This document shows positions 9,009 through 18,430 of a DNA stretch of 64,000 nucleotides, one piece after another. Origin of the DNA: Prorocentrum cordatum (taxonomy: Eukaryota; Sar; Dinophyceae; Prorocentrales; Prorocentraceae); contig CAUYUJ010011447.1 of assembly GCA_963575745.1 (NCBI GenBank), positions 709,501 through 773,500 on the forward strand, given 5' to 3'. How positions within the stretch are numbered: the first letter of the stretch is position 1; every line of letters begins with the position of its first letter. The translations under genes were made by a program, and so were the position numbers. The notes beneath the pieces are model-generated. The model was not told where the DNA came from, did no database searches, and worked only from the letters and a program-made list of their open reading frames with translations.

Positions 9009-12000
9009 TTCTTGTAGAGCTTGTTGACCACCGGCTGGTGGTTCGTCAGTACCTTGAACCTCTTACGAATAGGCTCGCCCTTCCTGGTCTTGGCCCCGTA
9101 CTGGCACCCGTCGAACTTCGTCTGCAAGTTGAGGATCTCCTCGATCTGGCTCAACTCCTTCGGCTTGAACTTCTCATTCCAAATGTCGCTCTGGAAGGGT
9201 AGCTCGAAGCCTGTAGGGATCGAAAGTGGGCGTAATTCTCGAAGAAGCCAAAGTACATTACGAAGTATCTTTCTGTTCTCCTGACGTTTTAACTTCAGTC
9301 GAGCTCGCTGTGCCAACGTCCTTGAATTCCAAAGTCGCTGGTATGTACACCACGGAGTACAGGGGATACTGATCCAAATAACCGGTAGGTTGCCATTCTT
9401 CTTCTCGCGCTTGATCTTCACCAACAACCCTTCGACAGTACCCTTCTTGCGTAGGTCGCATTTGGGTAGATGAACTCTGAAAGCCTTATCTGTCCGCCCG
9501 GCCTTGTTGAACTCGTTCCCCAGCTTGCTATTGGGCTCGCATGCCAACTCGAACAGGCTGTAGTTCCATGGGCGTCCCCGTCGTATAGCTGCAACTGCCT
9601 GTCCATGAACTTCATCTGCTTGCTCGAGCTGGATCAACTTCCTCACGCGTTTCGGGATCACGTTATGATCGTGCAGCGTCTTCGCCTTAGTGATCCCCGA
9701 AAGATTCTGTTTGTGCTGGCCACGCTTCATAAACTTCCAAGTGCCATTCTGAACGCTGTTGGAGAAATCGCCGTCCACGAAACCCACCATGTCCACGTCG
9801 TACTTGCAGCCAGGACAAAATCCATCTCGCACGCGACCAGAGCAGGAATGCAACCCACAAGGACAAGTGAAACTCGTCGGTCTCGCACATACGTAGCACT
9901 CATTTCCACAAATCGTCTCAACTGTCGTGTCCTGAACTTCCGCACTCGTGGGAAAGGTCACGTTCTTCATACTCTGAACCTCGTTGATACTCACGAAGTC
10001 CTTCACCACCTCTACGTTGCACGTCTGGCCCCCGGTCGCGGTAACCGCCGAAGCTCCACATATGAGTGCCGTGATCTTTGAAGCCAACTTACCACTCGTC
10101 CTCGGTCGAAGCCTTCGGGGAAGTTCGTCCAACTCGCTCTTGGTCTTGGAATGGCTGCGCAGCACATGGTAGGCATCTGGGTTCAAATCCAACGTGTAGT
10201 GCCCAGTGGCCTTGTCCTGTGAAAGCTCTGCTCGATGTGGTCCAATGGTGATCCTTCTCGGCGGTGATGTCTTGATCTCGGCGTGTACTGACTCCAGGTA
10301 ATCTCGTCCAAGGAGTAGGCTGAGGCCTGGGATGTCCAACAGGTAGGCCATAATGAAGTGTGGAACCTTGGCCGCCGCAACCGGGAACCTCACTCTCGTT
10401 GCCGAATCCGCCGTGCCACCATCTCCGAACTTGAAAGTATCCGTGGCGTTCTCGAAGGTCACCTCCTTGTCCAGGCCGATGGCCTCCAGGTAGCCGTAGT
10501 AGTCATCCCACCAGGGCGTGCCCATCACGCTCCTCGCGCACGCCGAGTCGACCGCACCCTTCCTGCACATGGCGCCAGCCGGGGCGATCACCGTCTGGAG
10601 CACGGCGAGGGGCACCGACATCTCCACCGCAAGGACCTCGATCTCGTCGTCGTCGAGCTGCGTCTCGTTCGTCACTGCGGAGACCTCCTGCGGCGGGCCT
10701 GGACACCCTGGGCCCCCCGACCAGTGGCCCCACTGGTAGCAGACCCTACACTGTGATTTCTTATTCCTGCCGTCGAGCGCGTCCTTGATCGGCTGGAACT
10801 TGCCTCCGCGGCCGGGCTTCCGGCCTCCACCGCGGCCGCGTCCGCCGCCGCGTCCTCTTGGAGCCACCGCGGCGCCTCCAGAGCCAGAGGAGCCGCCGCT
10901 CCTCTTGATGCTGCTCGTCGCGTTACGCACCGTCGCCAGGGCCTCCGGCAACTCCGTGAGCTGCACCGCAGCCTTCTCGACCGCGTCCAGCTGCTCCTGG
11001 TCAAGGTCGTCCTCGTTCACCTCGTTGAGCTCCATGGCGAGGGCCTCGAGCTCGCGCTGAACCAGCTCCTCGACGCCGCCCCCGTCGGGTTCCTCGTCGT
11101 CGTAGTCCTCGTCCTCCTCGATCTCGGTGACATTCACCTGCTTCGCCGGAGGTCGAGCTCCCTTGTGAGGTGGCCGCTCGGGGTCAGGTCGTCGAGGCAG
11201 GCTTCTTTCTGTTAAGTGTATATCCTGGAAAATCCGCATCGCTGTGGTCTGAACCTCTCGAAGCTGGAACGTCTCGCTCGGTAATGCCGCAATCAGTCTC
11301 TCACGCTGCTCCTTTGTAATATTGAGTCGCCTCATGAAGAAATACCCCAAAATGTCAGAGTCGTCCGAAAAATCAACTCCATCATCTATGAGCCGAGTCA
11401 CTCCCTGGTCGAACACCGTGATGTAATCAGAAATCCTCGTGCCCAACCGACGCTGGTACTTCATTGTCTCGAAGAAGTCCGCCATCGTCTCGCCCTTCCT
11501 GCTAACCTTCGGCGGGCAAAGCGTCTCCAAAACCTCCATCAGGATGCGGATGCCCCGCTCGAGGTCCGGTGGAACTCCTTCGCGTGTGACCAGACCTTCC
11601 TCGTTTCGTCGCCCAGGTACTCCACGGAAAGGCTGCAACTGTTCACTCGTGAGCGTGAGGGCCTTCCGTCTCGCTGCACCTTTGAGCTTGCGAATCATCC
11701 GAGCTGCGAGCGAGTATGGCACATCCAAGTTCAGTCCAAGCGTCCAAATCCTGACCTCGTCCTTGTACGTGTGCCAGGAAGCGGGATTGCCGTCCCAGTG
11801 TGGAACGTAGGCGTCTGCTCCTTGATACTTGTCATCATCTTGGCTGGAAGTCATCTCTGCTAGCGTCGTCGGGCCTCCAACGAGATACAGAAACAACCAC
11901 AAGACAAATCCAAGCATCAAACTCGCCAAGAAATTCTCGAAGTTGATGTTCTGCGCTGCAGATGGCCGCGCAGCAGCCAGGGCCTCGCTGAGGCCAACAG

Positions 12001-12046
12001 TGCCGGCGCCGCCGGCACAGCCGCGGATGAACCGCTCCGCTGCCAC
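8576..12046 (-). CDS. Element 1 Gag-protease-methyltransferase-like-integrase N-terminus polyprotein
   Basis: One 1156-residue frame. Residues 39-58 (FLASLMLGFVLWLFLYLVGG) form a predicted membrane helix. A Gag region follows to about 330, then an acidic stretch, an RGG-rich basic stretch (about 400-420), and a zinc knuckle CRVCYQWGHWSGGPGC (433-448, last two ligands irregular). The aspartic protease motif AVDSACARSV (about 498-507) replaces the common DTGA. A Cys cluster CGNECYVC...CPGC lies at about 707-750. A methyltransferase-like domain occupies about 829-1030: LFELACEPNSKLG, SIPCTPWC with Cys896, GFELPF, GCQYG, CDGKHVHA. The HHCC integrase zinc domain ends the frame (MHTNTGH near 1091, CPDC near 1127). 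The first codon is GTG with no in-frame ATG upstream; the first ATGs are residues 44 and 65. A one-base shift near 8650 leads into the integrase core. Confidence 0.9.
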   Translation of the reverse strand: MAAERFIRGCAGGAGTVGLSEALAAARPSAAQNINFENFLASLMLGFVLWLFLYLVGGPTTLAEMTSSQDDDKYQGADAYVPHWDGNPASWHTYKDEVRIWTLGLNLDVPYSLAARMIRKLKGAARRKALTLTSEQLQPFRGVPGRRNEEGLVTREGVPPDLERGIRILMEVLETLCPPKVSRKGETMADFFETMKYQRRLGTRISDYITVFDQGVTRLIDDGVDFSDDSDILGYFFMRRLNITKEQRERLIAALPSETFQLREVQTTAMRIFQDIHLTERSLPRRPDPERPPHKGARPPAKQVNVTEIEEDEDYDDEEPDGGGVEELVQRELEALAMELNEVNEDDLDQEQLDAVEKAAVQLTELPEALATVRNATSSIKRSGGSSGSGGAAVAPRGRGGGRGRGGGRKPGRGGKFQPIKDALDGRNKKSQCRVCYQWGHWSGGPGCPGPPQEVSAVTNETQLDDDEIEVLAVEMSVPLAVLQTVIAPAGAMCRKGAVDSACARSVMGTPWWDDYYGYLEAIGLDKEVTFENATDTFKFGDGGTADSATRVRFPVAAAKVPHFIMAYLLDIPGLSLLLGRDYLESVHAEIKTSPPRRITIGPHRAELSQDKATGHYTLDLNPDAYHVLRSHSKTKSELDELPRRLRPRTSGKLASKITALICGASAVTATGGQTCNVEVVKDFVSINEVQSMKNVTFPTSAEVQDTTVETICGNECYVCARPTSFTCPCGLHSCSGRVRDGFCPGCKYDVDMVGFVDGDFSNSVQNGTWKFMKRGQHKQNLSGITKAKTLHDHNVIPKRVRKLIQLEQADEVHGQAVAAIRRGRPWNYSLFELACEPNSKLGNEFNKAGRTDKAFRVHLPKCDLRKKGTVEGLLVKIKREKKNGNLPVIWISIPCTPWCTYQRLWNSRTLAQRARLKLKRQENRKILRNVLWLLRELRPLSIPTGFELPFQSDIWNEKFKPKELSQIEEILNLQTKFDGCQYGAKTRKGEPIRKRFKVLTNHQPVVNKLYKKCDGKHVHAKVFGGKELMETGRYTLALVKDIAAGLRAPRKGHDVLPVAHDKEITARAKEVLDKMDPQERVQLERVVKLMHTNTGHPTNASLARAIRLQGGSAEAIAAAEALQCPDCARRRPPDISTPADLRSSFASSATGWPPT
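12032..12045 (-). promoter_or_regulatory. Primer-binding site of element 1
   Basis: TGGCAGCGGAGCGG on the minus strand starts one base after the 5' LTR. It would pair with a tRNA ending CUCCGCUGCCA. The acceptor with a U opposite an A1 is suggestive of an initiator-Met tRNA, as used by Ty1. The site is very similar to that of copy A (TGGTAGCGGAGCTGG). Confidence 0.75.
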
Positions 12047-12178
12047 TGACGTGGCGGATATCGCTGATATCGCTCGATGCTTTTGATATGTAGCTAAAAC
12101 TGGTCAAAGCGCCTAAGCCGAAACATTACAGAGCGCATATCATGCACAATGCTGCTGCTACACATTGGATCACGCACA
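12047..12178 (-). repeat. Element 1 5' LTR
   Basis: 132 bp, identical to 4181-4312. The promoter and polyadenylation signals should lie here, but I cannot identify them by sequence alone. Confidence 0.96.
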
Positions 12179-12183
12179 CACTC
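12179..12183. repeat. Target site duplication CACTC (right)
   Basis: Exact copy of 4176-4180 directly outside the right LTR. Confidence 0.95.
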
Positions 12184-12232
12184 CAGACTCGAAAAGGCTC
12201 CAAGAGCCCAAGAGCACCCTGACACGCTCCTA

Positions 12233-12592
12233 ATGAGGAGGGCGGGATGCTTGATCATACTGGGAAAAAGGGGGGTCTTTGGATTTCTGTTCCTGCTTAC
12301 ATTGTTTTCTGGGGATGGCCTCGTCGCCGCGGCCGACCTCGCCTCGAAATCCTTGTCAGCATGCGCTGCAGGACGGGCCCAGAGGGGTGATCTCGGGGAG
12401 GAGGAGCCGCAGGAAACAGAAGTGGACCTCAGAGCCGATTCACATGTCTCAAGGCTTGGGAACCATGGGAACGAAATTACTATTGCGAAACTATGTGGGC
12501 CCATGAAAATCAAGACAACCTGGCCCCCGCCCCCCATCCTACGTGATCATCATCCTCTCCCCGTCTGTGCGCCACTGCATTCTTACTATTAG
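12233..12592 (+). CDS. Possible small secreted protein (unrecognised)
   Basis: An ATG-initiated frame of 119 codons. Its first ~37 residues look like a signal peptide: basic start MRRAGCL, hydrophobic core VFGFLFLLTLF, then small residues before LVAAADLA. The remainder is polar and matches no family I know. It starts 50 bp outside the element 1 target duplication. Codon choice is not strikingly GC3-rich, so this may be chance. Confidence 0.22.
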   Translation: MRRAGCLIILGKRGVFGFLFLLTLFSGDGLVAAADLASKSLSACAAGRAQRGDLGEEEPQETEVDLRADSHVSRLGNHGNEITIAKLCGPMKIKTTWPPPPILRDHHPLPVCAPLHSYY

Positions 12593-13240
12593 TATCGCCA
12601 CATGGTGAACTTGTTTGTCGCTTCCTATGTCCGCCACCGTGCCCCTGTGGCACTAAGTGGGGTGTCCCCAGAGCCCTTGCTCAACCGGTGACCCTCAGTC
12701 CTCAATCCTCAGCCTTGACGTTTCTTCAAGACGCCCGGGCCCAGCTCTAATGTCTCCTGGCCCCCAGGGCCCCACGGCGCCTTGTCGCGTGACGCGTTCG
12801 GGCTCAAATGCTGCAACAAAACTCCAAGAGGCTTCCAAGACGGTCCGAATGGGCCCCAGACGGCCTTCAGTCGGCCGGAAACGCGCCCAAGACACCCCAC
12901 AAGTCTTCCCAGAGCATCCCCCAAAGGGCCCCAAGAAGCAATTACCATGTGGCATCCCCACCTTTTATAGTACTGAGTGTCAAGATGAGTTGGCCCAATG
13001 TTGTATGGCTGGTGACAACACAGGAGGCGCCATTGTTTGCGAAAACTGCATGGGATGCGCGCGCGTCGCGCGACTCACAGGACAGCAACAGAGGAGAAAA
13101 GGGGGGTGCGAGCGAGGGGTAGGAGAAGGACGGAAGACGAGACGTGAGAAGAAGTGAGAGGACGACAACAAAAGAGACAGGATGAGGGTGGCGTTAATGT
13201 CGCAGTGGCACGCTGGACACGCAGCGCGGCCTGCGCCATG
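12593..13240. other. Unassigned sequence with weak CCAAGA-type satellite
   Basis: Between about 12820 and 12945 the sequence resembles the CCAAGACGGCCC satellite found elsewhere in the window (for example CCAAGAGGCTTCCAAGACGG). The rest shows no gene or RNA. Confidence 0.5.
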
Positions 13241-13244
13241 TATC

Positions 13245-13680
13245 TATGGCGTTCCAAAGCGACGGCAAGATCTGATCCGATCTGGTTAAAACCTCGCTCC
13301 GCCGACCTTCGAGGAGCCCCCGAGGACTGGCGACAGCTTCGCAGTTCAGAACCCCCAGCGACGGCGAGGTCGTATCTGATCTGGCCACCCCGCTGGACCT
13401 CCCAGAAATTAGCCACGGTTGAACAACTCGCAGCCCCCAGCCGCGGCGAGATCTACGTCGGTCGGAATAGGACATCACTCCGCTGGGCCTCGCAGGACCC
13501 CATGAAAGTGGCGAGGGCTTCGCAGCCCGCAGCCCACAGCGACGGCGAGATCTTATCATATCTGAATAGGACGTCGTTCCGCTGAATCCCCAAGGAACAC
13601 ACGAAACTGGCGACGGCTGAGCAGCTCGCAGCACCCAGCGGCGTCGAGATCCGCCGGCCCCCTTGTGGGGCCACCAGGCT
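13245..13680. repeat. ~98-bp diverged tandem repeat, block 1
   Basis: Units share cores such as CCCATGAAAGTGGCGA, TTCGCAGCCCGCAGCCCACA, GACGGCGAGATC and AATAGGACGTC, with a period near 95-100 bp. The same family resumes at 14583-15340 after a 73-bp array. Confidence 0.85.
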
Positions 13681-13860
13681 GTAGGCGCGAGGTTCGCAGT
13701 TTCCTGTACCAGTTGTAGCTTGTAGTTTCCAGTGTTACAGTTCTGCTTCTTGCTGGTTACTGTAACTAGTTGATTGACCGCGCGAGGGGGGGGAGGCCCA
13801 AACGGTATTTTTAGCGTCTCCTGGGCGCGTTGTCTGAATTGCTGGGGGGCTCGAAATCTA
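13681..13860. other. Spacer
   Basis: Short unassigned spacer between the 98-bp repeat and the 73-bp array. It includes the run GGGGGGG near 13786. Confidence 0.3.
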
Positions 13861-14298
13861 CACCCCTCACGCAGATCCGCGGGGTCAGGGTCCAAAAACA
13901 CATGGGATTTGCCACATTTCTGAAATTCTGTGCCACCCCTCACGCAGATCCGCGGGGTCAGGGTCCAAAAACACATGGGATTTGCCACATTTCTGAAATT
14001 CGGTGCCACCCCTCACGCAGATCCGCGGGGTCAGGGTCCAAAAACACATGGGATTTGCCACATTTCTGAAATTCGGTGCCACCCCTCACGCAGATCCGCG
14101 GGGTCAGGGTCCAAAAACACATGGGATTTGCCACATTTCTGAAATTCGGTGCCACCCCTCACGCAGATCCGCGGGGTCAGGGTCCAAAAACACATGGGAT
14201 TTGCCACATTTCTGAAATTCGGTGCCACCCCTCACGCAGATCCGCGGGGTCAGGGTCCAAAAACACAGGGGATTTGCCACATTTCTGAAATTCGGTGC
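13861..14298. repeat. Six near-identical 73-bp tandem repeats
   Basis: Unit starts fall at 13861, 13934, 14007, 14080, 14153 and 14226, an exact 73-bp period. Each unit begins CACCCCTCACGCAGATCCGC and contains CACATGGGATTTGCCACATT. Differences are rare single bases (for example a T at 13929 and a G in the last unit). A degenerate seventh start lies at 14299. Near identity implies recent amplification. Confidence 0.97.
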
Positions 14299-14314
14299 CA
14301 CCCTTCACGCACAT

Positions 14315-14435
14315 CCATCGCAAGGCGTGGTAACCCAAACTGCGAGAACTCCCTCGGCCCTTTAATCGCAAGGTGTGGTAACCAAGCCCGTAAACCATAC
14401 ACGTCTTACCAATCGCCAGGTGTGGTAACCCCTCT
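14315..14435. repeat. ~48-bp repeat, three copies of AATCGCAAGGTGTGGTAACC
   Basis: Cores near 14316, 14364 and 14410 differ by one or two bases and are spaced about 48 bp apart, directly after the 73-bp array. Confidence 0.75.
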
Positions 14436-14582
14436 TGTGATCAGTTGGTTTTGCTGATTGCGAAATCGGCTTCGCATGAAGTTTCGATACTGCTTCACGA
14501 CAGCGCCAAGGCCTCATGACTTAGCTCTTCCATGGCCCATTCTCCGAGAGAGGGGGCCGGCGGCAGGGGGCGAAGCCCTTAC

Positions 14583-15340
14583 GGATCTCATCTGATATGA
14601 ATAAGATGTCACACCGCTAACCCCGCCAGGAACCCATGAAACTGGCGACGATTTCGCAGTTCGCGGCCCACAGCGACGGCGAGGTCTCATCAAAATAAAA
14701 CGTCACTCCGCTGAACCCCCCAAGAGCCCACGAAAGTGGCAACGCTTGAACAGATCGCAACCCCCAGCAGCGGCGACATCTCAGTCGGTCTGAGTAGGAC
14801 GTCACTCACTCCGCTGTACCTCGCAGGAGCCCATGAAAGTGGCGGGGGCTTCGCAGTTCGCAGCCCATAGCGACGCCGAGGACTCATCATATCTGAATCA
14901 GACGTCGCTCCACTGGACCTCCCAGCAGGCCACGAAACTGGCGACGGCTGAGCAGCTCGCAGCCCCCAGCGGCGGCGAGATCTCATCTGATCTGACTAGG
15001 ACATCGGTCCGCTGTACCTCGCAGGAGCCCATGAAAGTGGCGACGATTTCGCAGTTCGCAGCCCGCAATGGCGGCGAGGCCCCATCCGATCTGAATAGGA
15101 CGTCGCTCCACTGGAGCTCCCAGGAGCCAACGAAAGTGGCGACGGTTGCGCAGCTCGCAGCCTCCAGCGACGGCGAAGTCCCATCTGATCTGAAGAGGAC
15201 GTCACTCCGCTGGAACAGCTTCGCAATCTGCACTCCAAGGCGACGGCGACGTCTCATCTGATCTGCATACGGCGTCAGCCCGCTGGACCTCCCAGGAGCC
15301 AACGAAAGTGGCGACAGCTTCGCAGTTCGCAGCCCCCCGG
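14583..15340. repeat. ~98-bp diverged tandem repeat, block 2
   Basis: About eight units carry GAAAGTGGCGACG-type cores near 14636, 14731, 14833, 14931, 15031, 15131 and 15302. Open frames on both strands follow from the repeat, since the period is sometimes a multiple of three. Confidence 0.9.
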
Positions 15341-15664
15341 GGGTGGAGAGGAGGCACGCAGAAGGCAGGAGGAGGGAGGCGGGAGGAGGTTGCGATCGCA
15401 GCGCCCTGCTCAGCACGAGAAACCAACGCAGCAGAAGGGTTGGGTGAAACCCCCACTGCCGCCTGCCGATGCCTGTCGGCGTCCACGCGCCGGCCGCACG
15501 ATGGGTAGGCGCTGGCGCCAGACCAGGGCACGCGTGTCGCTGCAAGTGTGCGTGGATGCGAGGGTTGGGCGGGAGGGCTGCTGTGCCTGAGTGTATAATG
15601 ACGACAACAATATAAAGTGCACGCCGTCCTGGACGGAAGGTGGGGGCGGTTTGGGGGGGGCGAA
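15341..15664. other. Unassigned sequence
   Basis: Nothing recognisable between the 98-bp repeats and the GC-rich minisatellite. Confidence 0.3.
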
Positions 15665-16160
15665 TCTTTACGCGGCTCAGCGCCCCAAGCCTCTGCATTC
15701 GGTCGGGGGCCCGTGCCTCCACCGTCGACCGCGGTCGGGGCCCGTGCCCTCGCCGCGGCGCAGCGCCAACCCCGCAGGCCCGTGCCTGGGTGGCTGCATT
15801 TGTCCCTGTCTTCCTGTTCGCGGTCGGGGCCCGGTGCCCTCAACGCCGAACGAGCACCGCAAGCCCGTGCCTGGGTGGCTGTTCCTTTCGCGTGCGCGGT
15901 CGGAGCCCGTGCCCTCGCCGCTGAGACCCCGCAGGCCCGTGCCCTCGCCGCAAAGCTACCGCCACAGGCCCGTGCCTGGGCGGTCCTGCCCGTTGCGTTC
16001 GCGGTCGGGGCGTGTGCCCTCGCAGCCGAACTACCACCGCAAGCCCGTGCTTGGGTGGCCGCTCCGTTTGCGTACGCGGCCGGGGCCAGTGCCCACGGCC
16101 CTCCTTCCAGAGCAGGGTTCGTGCCGTCGCAAGCAGGCCCGTGCCCGAGGTTCTGGGCCG
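15665..16160. repeat. GC-rich minisatellite around GGCCCGTGCC
   Basis: Diverged units of roughly 55-65 bp share CAGGCCCGTGCCTGGGTGGC and TTCGCGGTCGGGGCCCGTGC. The repeat opens several frames but none looks like a real gene. Confidence 0.8.
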
Positions 16161-16315
16161 GGCCTTGTAGCTCGCCCGAACGCACTGTCACACAATGCGG
16201 TTACTGTTTGTGCTTTCACCGTGCGTGCAACGCGCTGCGCGCCTGGCACGCTGAGAAAAAGCATAGCTGTTCCTTAGGTGATTCAAAGTTGTCGGGGTTC
16301 TTGACTTGTTCGACC

Positions 16316-16640
16316 TTCTGGCGCTCCAAGATGCCCCAAAAGGCCCCCAAGACCGCCCCATGACGGCCCCCAAGAGGGCCCCAACGCGGCCCAAAAGGCG
16401 CCCGAAATGGCCCAATCAGGCCCAAGAAAGCCCGGACCGACAATTCGAGAATTCCGCCCCAAGATGCCCCCAGGAGGCCCCAAGAGGCCCCCAAGAGGCC
16501 CCAAGAGGCCCCCAGGAGGCCCTCAAGATGCCCCAAGCGGCCTCAAACCGGCTTCCAAGAGGCTACAAAACTGCCTCCACGAAACACCCGAGAGGCCTCC
16601 CGCGACATCCAAACGAACATCCCAGAGGTCTCTGACCCAC
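16316..16640. repeat. CCAAGA-type satellite
   Basis: An array of ~11-12-bp units of the type GGCCCCCAAGA, CCCAAGACGG and CCTCCAAGA. The same family recurs at 17525-18430, 32470-32720, 34885-35345, 36770-37027, 52785-53725, 54045-54330 and 56455-56702. Minus-strand readings such as LLGASWGPLGGLLG come from this unit. Confidence 0.9.
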
Positions 16641-17524
16641 AACCCAGGCACGGTGGCGGGATGGGTCGAAGGCCAGTCAAGAGAAGAGTTGGGGGAGAAG
16701 GAGGGGGAAAGGGGATGATTCCAGGATGATGGATGATGGAGGGAGGGGGAAGCAGGAAGGGAGGGAGCAACGGAGAGGGCGAGGAGAAGATAGCAAGAGC
16801 AGGTAAAGGCTCATAGGGGACATATCCCAATCCTACAGCGGAAGAAAACTGGTGAGCCACCCCTGCGTGAGAGTAGAAATACAAGGCCTCGGCCTTCACC
16901 AGAGGCCTGGGGCGTCTCTCCAGTAAAACTTTCGAGAGGGGTGACATCGGGAATTCCACGAAGGCTCGTGGCGGAATGCATCCGTACCCACCCCATGATC
17001 GCTCGGGCACGCCGCAGAATGGCGAAAGTGTATTCCAGCGCAGGGACACAACCGTGGGCAAGCAAGAAGGCTTGCGCCTGCTGACCTGGGCCACTCGCTT
17101 CGCTCCTGGACCTTACCCGAGCAGCATGACTTCTTGCAAATGTGCGGGGCTGCGACTATCCCTCGCAATCGATCCCACGCGATGGCCCCCAACCCCCAAT
17201 ACAATCGATCCCCCGCAATGGTTAAACGACGGACCACAATTCGATCCCAGGGCCCCTCCGTTGCATCATCCCGGCCAGGCGCTCTTGCAAAATCCAGCCA
17301 AGGTGGACGTTTGATTGATAAAGTTTTATGGACATGTTGTTACAAGCTACAGGTGAAGACAATTCGCCAGCCCAACGGGCCAAAGGCGTGCTAAGATCTC
17401 CGGTAACAAATTACCAATCTTCTCATTCGCGCGCGCGCGCGTGGCGGCCCCTGGGGTCCCGGAGGGAAAAGAGTAGCCCAGGCAACTCCTCGCAAATCCC
17501 CGTCAAAGATGCCGAATCTCCTCG
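16641..17524. other. Unassigned sequence
   Basis: Includes a purine-rich stretch at about 16680-16800 and a short (CG)n run near 17427. A minus-strand reading around 16820-17090 has no recognisable family. I see no supported gene. Confidence 0.3.
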
Positions 17525-18430
17525 GCAATGGCCTGGGGGCATCTGGAACCGTCCAGGAGCGGCCCAATGAGTCGACAAATAGTTGGCAGGCCCTACGACC
17601 AGAAGTCTTCAGCGTCCCAAGGCGGCCCAAGATGGCCTCACGATGGCCCTCGATGCCCCCAACACACACTCGAGGATTCCAAGAGGCGTCCCAAGAGGCA
17701 AAAGTCATTCACTTTCCTCGGGTTTTTTGAGGGTTGCAGCCTTCTCGCCTTTTCTGCTTTCCGACGCTGCGAGAGGGCCCAAGAGGCCTCCAAGACTGCC
17801 CCGACACGCCCAAGAGGCTCCACAGGATGGTCCCACGATGGCCCAAGACGGCTCCAAGACAGCCCAAGAGGCGGCCACACGGGCCCAAGACATGACGGCC
17901 CAAGATTTGACCGCAAATCACACCAAGCACCCCAAGATGGCCTCCAGACGGCCCAAGAGGCCGCCAAGACGGCCCAAGAGGCTTCCAAGAGGCCTCCCAA
18001 GAAGTCCCCACGAGACAAAAATCGTTGATTTTCCGGAGTTTCTTGGAGGTTTTAGCCTTCTCGCCTTTTCTGCTTTCCGACGCTCTAAGGTAGCCCCGGA
18101 GGCCACCCCCAAGTCGGCCGGAGAGGCCCCCAAGAGGGCCCCCAGACGGTCCAATACGGCCCCAAAGCGGCCCCAGAGTCGCCCAAGATCGCCCAAGAGG
18201 GCCCCAAGAAAGCCCCGAGAGGGGACCAAGAGGGGGAACACGAATCACCGATTCGAGCCTTGCGCCCCAAGAGGCCCCCAGGAGGCCAAGATGCCCCCAA
18301 GAGAGTCCAGAAGGCCCCCTGGAGGCCCCACGAGGCCCCCAAGAGGCTCCAAAAGGGGGCTCCAACAGGCCGCCAGTCGGCCCCCAAGAGGCCCCAAGAG
18401 GCCACGAACGCGCAGGCAAACGCCTGCGAT
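17525..18430. repeat. CCAAGA-type satellite with higher-order structure
   Basis: Two blocks of CCAAGA units are each preceded by a less GC-rich module of ~75 bp that ends CTTCTCGCCTTTTCTGCTTT and CCGACG, near 17742 and 18056. Module spacing is about 315 bp, so the satellite has a higher-order repeat of module plus short-unit block. Confidence 0.88.

Larger units (their letters stand above)
4181..12178 (-). mobile_element. Element 1: complete Ty1/copia LTR retrotransposon, 8.0 kb
   Basis: A complete insertion read from the minus strand. The LTRs are 132 bp, start TG and end CA, and are identical over their full length. They are flanked by the perfect duplication CACTC. A primer-binding site beginning TGGCAGCGGAGC follows the 5' LTR after one base, and a purine tract GGAGGAG abuts the 3' LTR. 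The domain order is Gag, zinc knuckle, protease, Cys cluster, methyltransferase-like domain, integrase, reverse transcriptase, RNase H, which is copia order. Identical LTRs imply a recent insertion. The coding region nevertheless lies in four overlapping frames joined by three one-base shifts near 8650, at the G9 run 7485-7493, and near 6725. These shifts could be recent mutations, assembly errors in homopolymers, or programmed frameshifts. Confidence 0.96.

Noticed and set aside
13861-14315. Regular 73-bp array considered as a CRISPR array
   Set aside because: The whole unit is conserved with no variable spacers, no cas genes are present, and the window is eukaryotic.
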